Of a stretch of 64,000 nt of DNA, positions 44,401 through 52,652 are shown piece by piece; positions within the stretch are counted from its first letter, which is position 1, and each line of letters begins with the position of its first letter. The notes below the pieces were generated by a model. That model saw only the letters and a program-made list of their open reading frames with translations, did not search any database and had not been told where the DNA came from. This stretch comes from Segatella copri (GTDB lineage: Bacteria; Bacteroidota; Bacteroidia; Bacteroidales; Bacteroidaceae): positions 1,922,001-1,986,000 of the forward strand of contig NZ_JAPDUW010000001.1 in assembly GCF_026015295.1 (NCBI RefSeq), read 5' to 3'. The position numbers were made by a program, and so were the translations under genes.

Positions 44401-44772
44401 ATCGTTAGATTTCAAAACCACTTTTGAAGTTCCGGCAGGAACTACCTGAGTAGCATATCCCAAGTACGAAATAGTCAACTGAGCATTACGCTTTACCTTA
44501 ATAACATAGTTACCATCAATATCAGTAACCGTACCATTACGGGTTCCTTTTTCCATAATGGTAGCTCCGATGACTGGCTCACCGGCATCATCAACAACTG
44601 TACCCTTTACGGTAATTTCACTCTGCTGAGCTTCCTCTACCTTAGGGTTTGATAAGGTCTCGCTTGCTGCTAAAGTAGGTAATGTACCTCCGCAGGCAAG
44701 GACCAAACACGCGATGGCTTTTACATAAGCTTGACTATGTACAAAGCCTGAGATTTTTTGTGTCTGTCTCAT
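41488..44772 (-). CDS. SusC/RagA-family TonB-dependent transporter
   Basis: A 1094-residue outer-membrane receptor. After a signal-like N-terminus comes a carboxypeptidase-regulatory-like domain (about 50-135, ITVKGTVVDDAGEPVIGATI), a TonB box region NEVVVVGFGTQKKVNLTGAV, the plug (ATQALQGMVAGLQITQAAGS) and a 22-strand barrel ending TTFSFGLSLTL. It imports oligosaccharides with SusD using TonB energy. No extra STN domain is present, so it does not look like an anti-sigma-linked transducer; regulation probably comes from the HTCS. The promoter carries site A of the shared operator. Confidence 0.96.
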   Translation of the reverse strand: MRQTQKISGFVHSQAYVKAIACLVLACGGTLPTLAASETLSNPKVEEAQQSEITVKGTVVDDAGEPVIGATIMEKGTRNGTVTDIDGNYVIKVKRNAQLTISYLGYATQVVPAGTSKVVLKSNDTKLNEVVVVGFGTQKKVNLTGAVTAVSGEELDSRPVSNATQALQGMVAGLQITQAAGSLDDTPSLNVRGTTTIGQGSSGSPLVLIDGMEGDINTINPQDIASVSVLKDAAASSIYGSRAPFGVILITTKTGGKRDKVSVNYNNNFRFSTPIRMKHSMNSVDFACMQNDANTNIGGGQLFTPDHVQRMKDWIEGEYVNAGTRKDKNGNLIYSLDADAKGYWLSGFTDGYASTDFYDAIYKKHTFSQEHNVSATGGDEKLNYYASFGYLGQDGLIKVADEGSSRYTATAKISSQWTNWMKFNYSLRFVRKDYHRPQSLGSGVYEYLGGQWPCVPLYDRNGNLYNEMVNTMTNGGTYRYQNDEYNHQVGLDIEPIKNWVTHAIFNYRTSHNESHTDMQHTYLYNLNGEAYDQNNFTYVGEDYYKENYTNFQLYSEYSFNLQKKHNFHIMAGFQSEDERMKYKYADRAGLIVGNKPQIDGTTGIDAYGTPVDPSVSGNMSRWTTCGFFGRLNYDYQGKYLFEVNGRYDGSSRFRPGNQWKFFPSVSAGWNIAQEKFMLPINDWIGQLKLRVSYGNLGNQNVGTYQTYQKIGVYANNGTWLQDGLKPMTAWAPGLVSQNLTWETIQSFNVGLDFAFLKDRLHGSFDWYVRKTKNMIGNAPELPSILGTAVPVTNNTDLRTNGWELTIGWNDRLSNGLQYGISLNLSDAYATITRYPNNPSHSLGNYIEGQRIGDIYGFETIGIAKSQEEMDAHIAKVDQSTIDNNKWGAGDIMYRDLNNDGKISWGANTLEDHGDLKKIGNSTPRYLFGIDLNAAWKGFDVRCFFQGVMKREYWASTRYFFGTFEYGRWYQVCLDGLQDYYRDENSWSVVNGFQEPNKDAYLPRAAYSAKNEQVQTKYLQDASYIRLKNLQIGYTLPQDLTRKISIEKLRVYFSGENLWTGTSLRKQYDPETIGTWYGNGYPLNTTFSFGLSLTL

Positions 44773-44814
44773 ATTCTATTCATGCTAGGTTTATTATTGT
44801 TTAAATTTCGATTG

Positions 44815-44901
44815 CAAAGTAACAAAATATTTTGTATATTATGCTACATTATCGTCTAAAAAAGTGAAAATATCGTCCAAACCTGGCGATTTAGACGATA
44901 T
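44815..44901 (-). promoter_or_regulatory. susC promoter with 21-bp direct repeat (site A)
   Basis: Half-sites TTATCGT (44849-44855) and ATATCGT (44870-44876) are 21 bp apart; a third half-site in inverted orientation, ACGATAT, is at 44895-44901 and forms an inverted repeat with the second. The weak -7 box TTACTTTG is at 44815-44822 on the minus strand, 26 bp from the first half-site. No -33 TTG is present. Confidence 0.7.
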
Positions 44902-44993
44902 TTTCGTCTTTTAAGCCGATTTTGTTACACTTAAATGTTGTTTATTCTAAATGATGTCTTTGTTGTCTTTAATGTTTTATTGTTTCTATATCT

Positions 44994-47894
44994 TTATTGT
45001 TTCATCGCCTTCTTCAGTTTTCCCACAGCGGCATGAATCATGTCGTGAGTTCCACTTCCGTCGGTCACGTATTTCTGAACCATTCTGCCATAGCTGATGG
45101 CTTCCTTGAGTTCCTCGCTGGTGTTGTCATCCGGCCAGCCGGCACGGCGAAGCAGACCGGAGAGTTCTCGGAGGTCTTCCATCTCTGCAAGATTGCCAGG
45201 GCGCATCGTGTTGATGGCACGGTTCAGGATGGCAGTAGTACCTTCCAGTTCATCCTGGGTCACCTTCTTCTTGCCCTTTGCCACCAGTTCCTGTGCCTGA
45301 GCCATCACCTTCTGCATGCGCTCATAGCCGAATGGTGCCCATGGAGCATACTCCGGAACCTTCTGCGAAAGGGCATTCCACTTCTCCTGGTCAGCCTTAC
45401 GCTCTGCGGCAAGATTCAGGAGAGAATTCAGTTCGGTGAAATCTATCTTCACCTTCTTGCTCTTCTTGCTCTTGGCATCGGTCAGGTTGATGCGGTAGTA
45501 GTGGGTACTGTTGGCGTTGCGGTAATAATCGGGCTGGAATTCCTTGCCATCCAACTTCAGGGTAAGGAGATTGGCTCCTGCGCCTGTGGTCACGCCGTTC
45601 GATTCGCCCACGGTGATATTACTCAATCGGGAGTCGATGTTCAGCGTAGCCTGGTTCCAGGTCTGTGCACCTGTACCCGCCATCACCAATGGTCCGTACA
45701 TCAGGGTTCCTACCCAGGATGTCTTCAGCGGAGTACCATCCAGACTTGCCACATCGCTCGAAAGCTTGTCGGCACCATATTCGATATGCTTGCTGAATGG
45801 CATGTCGATTTCTACGACATCTCCCACCTTCCAGTGCTTCTGCTCCAGTTCTACATAGGTGCTAGGCTGATAGCTCTTTGCCACTTCCTTGCCGTTCACC
45901 TTGATGGAGAAACCTTGAGTCGCCCAGTATGGTACACGGAGTTTCAGGGTGAAATCGCCCTCGCCTTCCGTAATCTTGATGGCTGAATGCTGTGCCGGCC
46001 ACAGGCAATCCTGCTTGATAGTCACGCCCTTCTCCTTCCAGTGGAGGGTGGTTGGCATATAGAGACCTACCCAGAGGGTATGATCGTTGGCAAAATAAGC
46101 CGACTGCTGGTACTTGGTATGATTTTCAGAACCTGTACCACCGCAGCAGGTGCTCTGAGGTGTCTCGTTGCCGAACGGCTTGGTGGCATTCAATCCTACT
46201 GCATACTGATAGCAGGTTTGATACTGGTCCGGATTGAGCGAACCGATAATCTGATTATACAGCGTACGCTCGATATAGTCGAGATACTGTGCATTATCAG
46301 GGTTATAACAGTTCAAATCCTTGCTCAACTTGACGAGGTTATACGCGCAGCAGGTTTCGTTGATATCCGGATAAGCCTCCGATTCGCCTTCCTGCAGTCC
46401 ATTGGTTGCCATACTCAGAATCTGGGTATATGGCTGGCGGAACATCTCTCCATTTCCTACACCACCCATCGCATACATGTATCTCCCCTGCACCAGTCTC
46501 CAGAAGTTCTCTGCCAGATTGTAATAGTATGGCTTCTGATTGCTCTTGTAGCTGCGCAGCGCTCCGATAATCATCGGAATATGCTGGTTGGCATGGCGGG
46601 TGCGGATGTCATCGATGTTCTTGCTCAGCGGATCATAGAACTTAGGCGCATCGAAACAGTTGGCAGCCTCGAGGAGCTTTGCCTTTTCATCCGGATTGGA
46701 AACCATCTCAGAAAGACGGGCGAGCGATTCACTCATACCTCCCACCTCACCGGCGATGTACATGTCCCACATCTCGTAGCGGTTGCCCGGCTTGGCTCTG
46801 CGCTCATCCTGGGTGCCGTCCTGCTTTACGTAAGTGCGGTAGTGCATGCGGTTCCATACCCAGAGTCCCATATCCTTGGCGATGAGGAGTGCCTTGTCGC
46901 AGATTTCCTTATCATCAAAGTAGGTAGCGATGTCTATCAGACCGGCAAGTTGCTTGTGTACGCTGTAATAAGGTGCCCAAACCCAATCGGAGTTGTTGTA
47001 AGCACGATACATTTCAATCAGAGCACAATGCTGAGCCGGAATGGCGTTGATATAGCCGTAGCCATAAAGTTCAGGGTGCTTCTTATACTCATCAAAAGCA
47101 GCCCAGGTGCCCTTCATCTTTCTGAGTTCTGCCTCAGGTGCGAAATCACGAGCCTCCCAGTTGCGCTTCAGCTCCTTATTATATACGAAGGTCTTCTCCT
47201 GACACTCTCGCAACTCATTCACCATTCGGGTGATGTTCTTGCGGAGGATGGCTTTCTGCTCTGGGTTAGTTGCCACGGCGTATGCCTGTGCGATAGCCGA
47301 CATATAGTGGCCAGATCCATGACCCTTGAGTTTGGTGTCTGGCGAATCCCAGCCATCACTCTTGGTATAGCCCTCCGTGCTCAAACCATAGGTATCACGA
47401 TAGTTGTAGAGTTGCTGGGTAACATCCCAGGAACAGATCTCACGGAGTGCCTCATCGCGGTTGTGGGTGAGTCGGTTGTCACCATCTATGCTCACATCAG
47501 CGAGTGAGAAGGTATGAGCCACTTCCTTTTCTGGAGTCTGATAGCCTCCTGCCACCACCTTGATTTGTGCCTTGACAGGATAACCATTGTCGGTAGTCTC
47601 ATCACCAATCACAAAACCACCTATCTCATATTGGCTCCCGGCAGGATGTTTCTGCGCATCAGCCTCAGCCTGCTCATCAGCAAGCGGAGCGTTAGCCCAG
47701 CGCACCTGGCGATACTCTGAATAACCATCAGAATAGGTTACCCATACGAGATTAGGAAGTCGGGGAACTGTGCCCACCGGACAATCTACTGATATTGCCT
47801 CCACCTTAGAGATGGTGCGATAAACAGTGGCTGCCGTTGTCATGGATGGCAAACTGGCTACACCTATCAATAATGTAAACTGCTTTAAATCCAT
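44994..47894 (-). CDS. GH146-like (GH127-clan) beta-L-arabinofuranosidase
   Basis: A 966-residue secreted enzyme with signal peptide (VASLPSMTTAA). An N-terminal Ig-like domain (about 30-120, VGTVPRLPNLVWVTYSDGYSEY) precedes a large alpha/alpha barrel with GHGSGHYMSAIAQAYA, IPAQHCALIEMYRAY, NETCCAYNLVKLSKDL and STCCGGTGSENHTKY. The Glu and Cys positions correspond to the zinc-bound thiolate active site of GH127/GH146, in which a Cys acts as nucleophile. A helical FIVAR-like C-terminus (about 840-966) follows. It should release L-arabinofuranose from beta-linked arabinosides such as hydroxyproline-bound chains. It is divergent from GH97 and carries operator site B. Confidence 0.85.
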   Translation of the reverse strand: MDLKQFTLLIGVASLPSMTTAATVYRTISKVEAISVDCPVGTVPRLPNLVWVTYSDGYSEYRQVRWANAPLADEQAEADAQKHPAGSQYEIGGFVIGDETTDNGYPVKAQIKVVAGGYQTPEKEVAHTFSLADVSIDGDNRLTHNRDEALREICSWDVTQQLYNYRDTYGLSTEGYTKSDGWDSPDTKLKGHGSGHYMSAIAQAYAVATNPEQKAILRKNITRMVNELRECQEKTFVYNKELKRNWEARDFAPEAELRKMKGTWAAFDEYKKHPELYGYGYINAIPAQHCALIEMYRAYNNSDWVWAPYYSVHKQLAGLIDIATYFDDKEICDKALLIAKDMGLWVWNRMHYRTYVKQDGTQDERRAKPGNRYEMWDMYIAGEVGGMSESLARLSEMVSNPDEKAKLLEAANCFDAPKFYDPLSKNIDDIRTRHANQHIPMIIGALRSYKSNQKPYYYNLAENFWRLVQGRYMYAMGGVGNGEMFRQPYTQILSMATNGLQEGESEAYPDINETCCAYNLVKLSKDLNCYNPDNAQYLDYIERTLYNQIIGSLNPDQYQTCYQYAVGLNATKPFGNETPQSTCCGGTGSENHTKYQQSAYFANDHTLWVGLYMPTTLHWKEKGVTIKQDCLWPAQHSAIKITEGEGDFTLKLRVPYWATQGFSIKVNGKEVAKSYQPSTYVELEQKHWKVGDVVEIDMPFSKHIEYGADKLSSDVASLDGTPLKTSWVGTLMYGPLVMAGTGAQTWNQATLNIDSRLSNITVGESNGVTTGAGANLLTLKLDGKEFQPDYYRNANSTHYYRINLTDAKSKKSKKVKIDFTELNSLLNLAAERKADQEKWNALSQKVPEYAPWAPFGYERMQKVMAQAQELVAKGKKKVTQDELEGTTAILNRAINTMRPGNLAEMEDLRELSGLLRRAGWPDDNTSEELKEAISYGRMVQKYVTDGSGTHDMIHAAVGKLKKAMKQ

Positions 47895-47935
47895 ATCTTC
47901 TAGGTTTATTATTGTTTCATTTATTTTTCTGGCTG

Positions 47936-48023
47936 CAAAATAACAGAAAAAATCAACGAAGTCCTAAAATTATCGTACATAAAGATACAATTATCGTCTA
48001 ACAGGATACTTGTGATACGATAT
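47936..48023 (-). promoter_or_regulatory. GH146 promoter with 21-bp direct repeat (site B)
   Basis: TTATCGT occurs at 47970-47976 and 47991-47997, period 21, each followed by GATAC 14 bp after its start (47984, 48005). A third, inverted copy ACGATAT is at 48017-48023. The -7 box TTATTTTG lies at 47936-47943 on the minus strand, again 26 bp from the first half-site, without a -33 element. Confidence 0.7.
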
Positions 48024-48070
48024 TTTCATCATTTTGGACTTTCTTTGCATTACATAAACAATTCTATTCG

Positions 48071-48078
48071 TAAATTTG
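48071..48078 (+). promoter_or_regulatory. -7 box of the GH97-GH43-GH127 operon
   Basis: TAAATTTG, with TTTG at 48044-48047 as a -33 candidate at an extended 23-bp distance. An alternative -7 box TTTCTTTG is at 48040-48047. The inverted half-site at 48017-48023 could serve this direction. Confidence 0.45.
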
Positions 48079-48172
48079 CAGCAGAAATAAAAACTTGTGG
48101 TAATCCGGTAATACAGGCATTGCCACCAAGCGAACAACAAAACGGACAAAACAACAATAAACCTAGAAAGTT

Positions 48173-50158
48173 ATGGTTAAGAAACTCTTTTTCATCGCCA
48201 CCTTATTATATATAGGGGCAACAGTATCGGCAGAGAACTATCTGGTGAAATCACCAGATGGTAAAATCGTAGCAGAACTCAACACCAACAAGTCTCTCTC
48301 TCTTCAATTTAAATACAATGGCTCCATTCTTTTACAGGAGTCTTCAATAGGTGTAACGCTGAACGATGGAACGGACATGGGTAAGAATCCGAAGGTAGCA
48401 AGTCACAAGCTTAGCAACCATAAGGAAACTATCCATGCGCCATTCTATCGTCAGCAAAACTTTGAAACAGCATATCAGGAACTGAATCTGAAACTGAAGA
48501 ATGGTTTCGGCATCATCCTGAGAGCTTACGATGAGGGAGTGGCTTACCGATTCTATACCCAGCGAAAAGGCAAGACCATCATACTGAATGAAACCGCCGC
48601 CTACCAGTTTGGCAAGGACAAGAAGGCATGGTTGCCATACACTACGACACCAGAAAAGCCTTTTGCCATGGCTTTCCAGAATATCTATCACGAAACACGG
48701 CTCGATACCGCTAAGCAGGATTTGGCTTTCCTGCCAGCTACCATAGATTGCGGAAAGGCGAAAGTCACTATCCTGGAGAGCGACCTGGAGAAGTATCCGG
48801 GCATGTGGCTGAAGGCTAACAGCAGCGAACAGGATCAGGAGAAGGGAATCCTGAGAGCCGCCTTTGCTCCCTACCCTAAGGAGATGACCTACTACCCTTG
48901 GCGACACATGAGCCACGTAAAGAGCACCTGCGATTACATCGCAACCAGCACCGGCAAACGCAATTATCCTTGGCGCATCTTCGCCATCACAGAGTACGAT
49001 ACCCAGATGCCAACCAGCAATCTGGTGTACGCCCTGGCTGCTCCCAACAAGATAGGCGATACTTCCTGGATCAAACCGGGCAAGGTGGCCTGGGACTGGT
49101 GGAACGACTGGAATCTGAAAGGTGTGGATTTCAAGGCAGGCATCAACTTCGATACTTACAAATATTACATAGATTTTGCTCATAATCACGGCTTGGAATA
49201 CATCATCCTTGATGAAGGATGGTACAACTCGAAAGAGGGAAGCATTCTGAAACCAATAGACGATATCCAGTTGCCTAAGCTCATAGAATATGGTAAGAGC
49301 AAGGGCGTGGATATCGTACTCTGGGCAGTCTTCAACGTGATGGACGAGAACCTGGAAACCATCTGCAAGACCTATGCCGATATGGGCATCAAGGGATTCA
49401 AGGTGGATTTCATGGACCGCGACGACCAGACCGCCATCGAAATGGTGGAACGCCTGGCTGCCTGCACAGCCAAGCATCATCTCATCCTCGACCTGCACGG
49501 CATCTACAAGCCACACGGCCTGAACCGCACCTATCCTAACATCCTCAACTACGAGAGTGTTTTCGGTATGGAAGAGTGCCGCTGGACGGAAGCCAAGAAT
49601 GATATGCCACTCTATGATGTCACCTTCCCATACATCCGAATGATGGCAGGACAGGTGGATTTCACACCGGGAGCGATGAGAAACGGAACCCGAGACAACT
49701 GGAAGGCAATCTACACCAAACCGATTTCGATGGGAACCCGATGCCACCAGGCTGCCTGCTACATCGTACAGGACAGTCCGTTTACAATGCTTGCCGACAC
49801 TCCTACCAACTACGAGGCTGATGAGCCATACACCCGATACATCGCTTCATTGCCAGTAGTCTTCGACAAGACCATCGTGCCACAGGGCGAAATCGGAAAG
49901 TATATCGTTACCGCTAGAAAGAAGGGCAACGACTGGTATGTAGGCGGTCAGAGCAACTGGGATGAGCGCACGCTCACCCTAAAGTTTGATTTTCTCCCAA
50001 ATGGAGATTACGAAGCAATCGTATTGAAGGATGGCATCAATGCCAACCACGATGCCGAGGATAACAAGATAGAGAAATCTGTCATCAATCAGAAATCGGA
50101 AATGAAGATTCATCTTGCTTCGGGCGGTGGATTCGTCATCAAGGTTATCAAGAAATAA
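48173..50158 (+). CDS. GH97 glycoside hydrolase, retaining (alpha-galactosidase type)
   Basis: A 661-residue secreted enzyme (signal VKKLFFIATLLYIGATVSA). Its N-terminal super-sandwich includes AENYLVKSPDGKIVAELNT, and the barrel contains GLEYIILDEGWY and KGFKVDFMDRDDQ. Asp412 in the latter corresponds to the nucleophile of retaining GH97 alpha-galactosidases (Asp415 in BtGal97a), while inverting SusB-type enzymes have a different residue arrangement. The next block NYESVFGMEECRW follows the same subgroup. It should act on alpha-galactosides, or on beta-L-arabinopyranosides, which share the geometry. It is first in an operon with GH43 and GH127 genes (gaps of 28 bp and 6 bp). Confidence 0.9.
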   Translation: MVKKLFFIATLLYIGATVSAENYLVKSPDGKIVAELNTNKSLSLQFKYNGSILLQESSIGVTLNDGTDMGKNPKVASHKLSNHKETIHAPFYRQQNFETAYQELNLKLKNGFGIILRAYDEGVAYRFYTQRKGKTIILNETAAYQFGKDKKAWLPYTTTPEKPFAMAFQNIYHETRLDTAKQDLAFLPATIDCGKAKVTILESDLEKYPGMWLKANSSEQDQEKGILRAAFAPYPKEMTYYPWRHMSHVKSTCDYIATSTGKRNYPWRIFAITEYDTQMPTSNLVYALAAPNKIGDTSWIKPGKVAWDWWNDWNLKGVDFKAGINFDTYKYYIDFAHNHGLEYIILDEGWYNSKEGSILKPIDDIQLPKLIEYGKSKGVDIVLWAVFNVMDENLETICKTYADMGIKGFKVDFMDRDDQTAIEMVERLAACTAKHHLILDLHGIYKPHGLNRTYPNILNYESVFGMEECRWTEAKNDMPLYDVTFPYIRMMAGQVDFTPGAMRNGTRDNWKAIYTKPISMGTRCHQAACYIVQDSPFTMLADTPTNYEADEPYTRYIASLPVVFDKTIVPQGEIGKYIVTARKKGNDWYVGGQSNWDERTLTLKFDFLPNGDYEAIVLKDGINANHDAEDNKIEKSVINQKSEMKIHLASGGGFVIKVIKK

Positions 50159-50186
50159 AAAAGCATTTAGAAAAAAAGAAGTTGAT

Positions 50187-52646
50187 ATGGTTAATAAGAA
50201 TATAATTGTAACACTATTCGTAACAGCAGCTGCGGCAGTACCTCAAACGGGGGCTGCCCAGAAAGCTGCTTACAACACTCCGGGAGCCAGCAACCCTATC
50301 CTGTCTGGCTATTTTGCCGACCCAACCATCAAGAAGTTTGGTGATACCTATTATATATATGCTACTACTGACGGTAGCGGAGCCGGTTTCGGACCGGCAC
50401 AGCTCTGGTGCAGCAAGGATTTCAAGAACTGGACCCTGATGCCGATGAACTGGCCGGACAGCCACTGGATATGGGCACCGGATGTGATGAAGAACGAAGC
50501 CGACGGCAAGTATTACTACCTCTACTGCCAGCCTTGCAAGCTTCATCTGGGTGTGGGCGATACACCTCGCGGTCCTTGGAAGAACGTGCTGGGCGAGAGC
50601 GAAGCCGTGCTCGTACCGGATAGATTCGTAAAGAATGCCATCACCCTGGATGGTCAGACCTTCCGAGATGATGATGGTTCGGTCTATATGTATTGGGGCA
50701 CCTGGGGCATCTACAAGGGCTTCGGTTGCGGAGCAGGCAAGCTGAATCCTGACATGAAATCGTTCAGCGAAACCAAGCTCATCCCGAATACCGAGGTTAC
50801 TCACTTCTTCGAAGCGCCATTCGTATTCAAGCGCAATGGCATCTACTATTTCCTCTACTCTTGCGAACATTGCGAGGATGCCAGCTACCGCGTAGATTAC
50901 GCCACAGCCAAGAGTCCGCTCGGGCCTTACACCTACCACGGCACTATCCTCAAGACCAATGCCGATGGAACCGTTCATGGTCCAGGACACAACAGCGTGC
51001 TGCAGGAAGGCGACAACTACTACATCGTATATCATCGCCACGACAATCCGCATTCCAACCGTGGATTCCATCGTCAGGTGGCAATCGACAAACTCGAATT
51101 CAATGCAGACGGTACCATCAAGGAGGTCGTTCCAACCCACGAAGGACTCGATCTGAAACCGGAGATGAAGGTAGCAAAGAACCTCGCCTTCGGCGCCAAG
51201 GTTACCGCCTCTTCCTACTACGACAACGATTTCCGTCCGGAATATGCGGTTGATGACAACAACGGCACACTCTGGCGCCCTCGCACCACCGGACCAGCCT
51301 GGATCCAGCTCGACCTGGGCAAGAAGCAGAGCATCAAGAGCATCTGGACTCAGTTTGAATACGGAACACAGTTCTATCAGTATCTCATCGAGACTTCGAA
51401 TGACGGCAAGCACTGGCAGACCTTCTCCGACAAGCGACAGAACCGTCTGGCTGGTTCGCCGATGGTAGATTTCGGAAATGCCAAGGCGCAGTACATCCGC
51501 CTCACCTATACCGGCGGACAGAAGAATGGTTTCGGTGGCGCCATCTGGAACATCAAGGTTTACGGTTCCGTAGAAGATTCAGCCCCACAGCAGTGGCTAG
51601 GCCTGACAGCAGCCGATTTCGATGGTACAACCTGGCATAACAACGAGGGAATGCTTGCTGGCAAGTTCTCGCTCCTTCAGGGCACCGCCCTCAGAGAGCG
51701 CATGGCTGGCAAAGATGCCATCACCCTGCAACCGGGCACCCAACTGGTGATGACTCATCCGCAGCTCGGCAAGACACGCAAGCATACCCTCACCGCCCAG
51801 GCTTTCGACAACGGAAGCTGGCATCAGATAGATGAAAACGATCCTCGACTGAATCTTTCTGAAGGAAAACTGGAAATTAGTGCAGGCGAAAAACAATTTA
51901 CCCTCACCAATCTCCGTTATTATAACTGGGAACAGGAGGTGGCAGAAAAGACTTTCGATGCCCAGAGCAACATCGTGCGTGAGGCAGTAGCCGACAAGAA
52001 CAGTCAGGGACTGGTGGTAGATATCAGCGCTGACTACTACAACGAGGGCGATACCGTGCCTTACATCAAGAACGGCAGTCCGCTGGATATTCACCTCAAG
52101 GGCGAGTTCGAGACGCAGCACGATACAGCAGCCATCATCAAGACCATAGAGGGCAAAAAGGCATTCGCCTTTACCGGCAAGGAGAGTTACAGAAGCAACT
52201 TCATGCTCCCAGCCACCATCCGCGACAACGCACCATATACCATCGAGGCATGGATTCTGAATCCGGAGATTGCCGAGAATGAATGCGTAGCCGATTTCAC
52301 ATCTTCTCACGATGAACTGGAAAAGCTGATGCTGGTAAACGGCACCGAACCACGCTGCGGTGTGATGAACCACTACGGATGGTATGAGGATGCCGGCTAC
52401 AAGGAGATGAAGACACTGGAAGACAAGTGGCAGCACGTATATGTCTGCTTCGATGGCAGAATCGAGAGCATCTACATCAACGACAAGCTCATCAGCCAGA
52501 AGGATATCCAGCTCCTCGTCAAGCCATCGCAGTTTATGCTTCTGGGCAAGAATGCCGAAGAGGCATGGCCTTTCTCAGGCTATCTGCACTCATTGAAACT
52601 CTGGGATGAATACATTCCTTACAAAAAGACAAACAAAATAAACTAG
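50187..52646 (+). CDS. GH43 family arabinofuranosidase/galactosidase-like enzyme with C-terminal binding domains
   Basis: An 819-residue secreted protein. I take the ATG at 50187, because an upstream in-frame start at 50115 overlaps the GH97 gene and lacks a signal peptide. After the signal (ending TGAAQ) the five-bladed propeller shows the GH43 residues: the base Asp in SGYFADPTIKKFGDTYYIYAT, the second Asp in WIWAPDVMKN and the acid Glu in THFFEAPFVFKRNGIYYFLYS. From about residue 335 there is an F5/8-type (CBM32-like) domain (FGAKVTASSYYDNDFRPEYAVDD), and the last 160 residues resemble a LamG/concanavalin sandwich. Activity is probably alpha-L-arabinofuranosidase or a galactan-active enzyme; subfamily not assigned. 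Confidence 0.85.
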   Translation: MVNKNIIVTLFVTAAAAVPQTGAAQKAAYNTPGASNPILSGYFADPTIKKFGDTYYIYATTDGSGAGFGPAQLWCSKDFKNWTLMPMNWPDSHWIWAPDVMKNEADGKYYYLYCQPCKLHLGVGDTPRGPWKNVLGESEAVLVPDRFVKNAITLDGQTFRDDDGSVYMYWGTWGIYKGFGCGAGKLNPDMKSFSETKLIPNTEVTHFFEAPFVFKRNGIYYFLYSCEHCEDASYRVDYATAKSPLGPYTYHGTILKTNADGTVHGPGHNSVLQEGDNYYIVYHRHDNPHSNRGFHRQVAIDKLEFNADGTIKEVVPTHEGLDLKPEMKVAKNLAFGAKVTASSYYDNDFRPEYAVDDNNGTLWRPRTTGPAWIQLDLGKKQSIKSIWTQFEYGTQFYQYLIETSNDGKHWQTFSDKRQNRLAGSPMVDFGNAKAQYIRLTYTGGQKNGFGGAIWNIKVYGSVEDSAPQQWLGLTAADFDGTTWHNNEGMLAGKFSLLQGTALRERMAGKDAITLQPGTQLVMTHPQLGKTRKHTLTAQAFDNGSWHQIDENDPRLNLSEGKLEISAGEKQFTLTNLRYYNWEQEVAEKTFDAQSNIVREAVADKNSQGLVVDISADYYNEGDTVPYIKNGSPLDIHLKGEFETQHDTAAIIKTIEGKKAFAFTGKESYRSNFMLPATIRDNAPYTIEAWILNPEIAENECVADFTSSHDELEKLMLVNGTEPRCGVMNHYGWYEDAGYKEMKTLEDKWQHVYVCFDGRIESIYINDKLISQKDIQLLVKPSQFMLLGKNAEEAWPFSGYLHSLKLWDEYIPYKKTNKIN

Positions 52647-52652
52647 CAATAC

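Noticed and set aside
45987-47507. 506-codon open frame on the plus strand
   Set aside because: It is antisense to the GH146-like gene and shows no protein-family features.
48344-49747. 467-codon open frame on the minus strand
   Set aside because: It is antisense to GH97 with no promoter or motif of its own.
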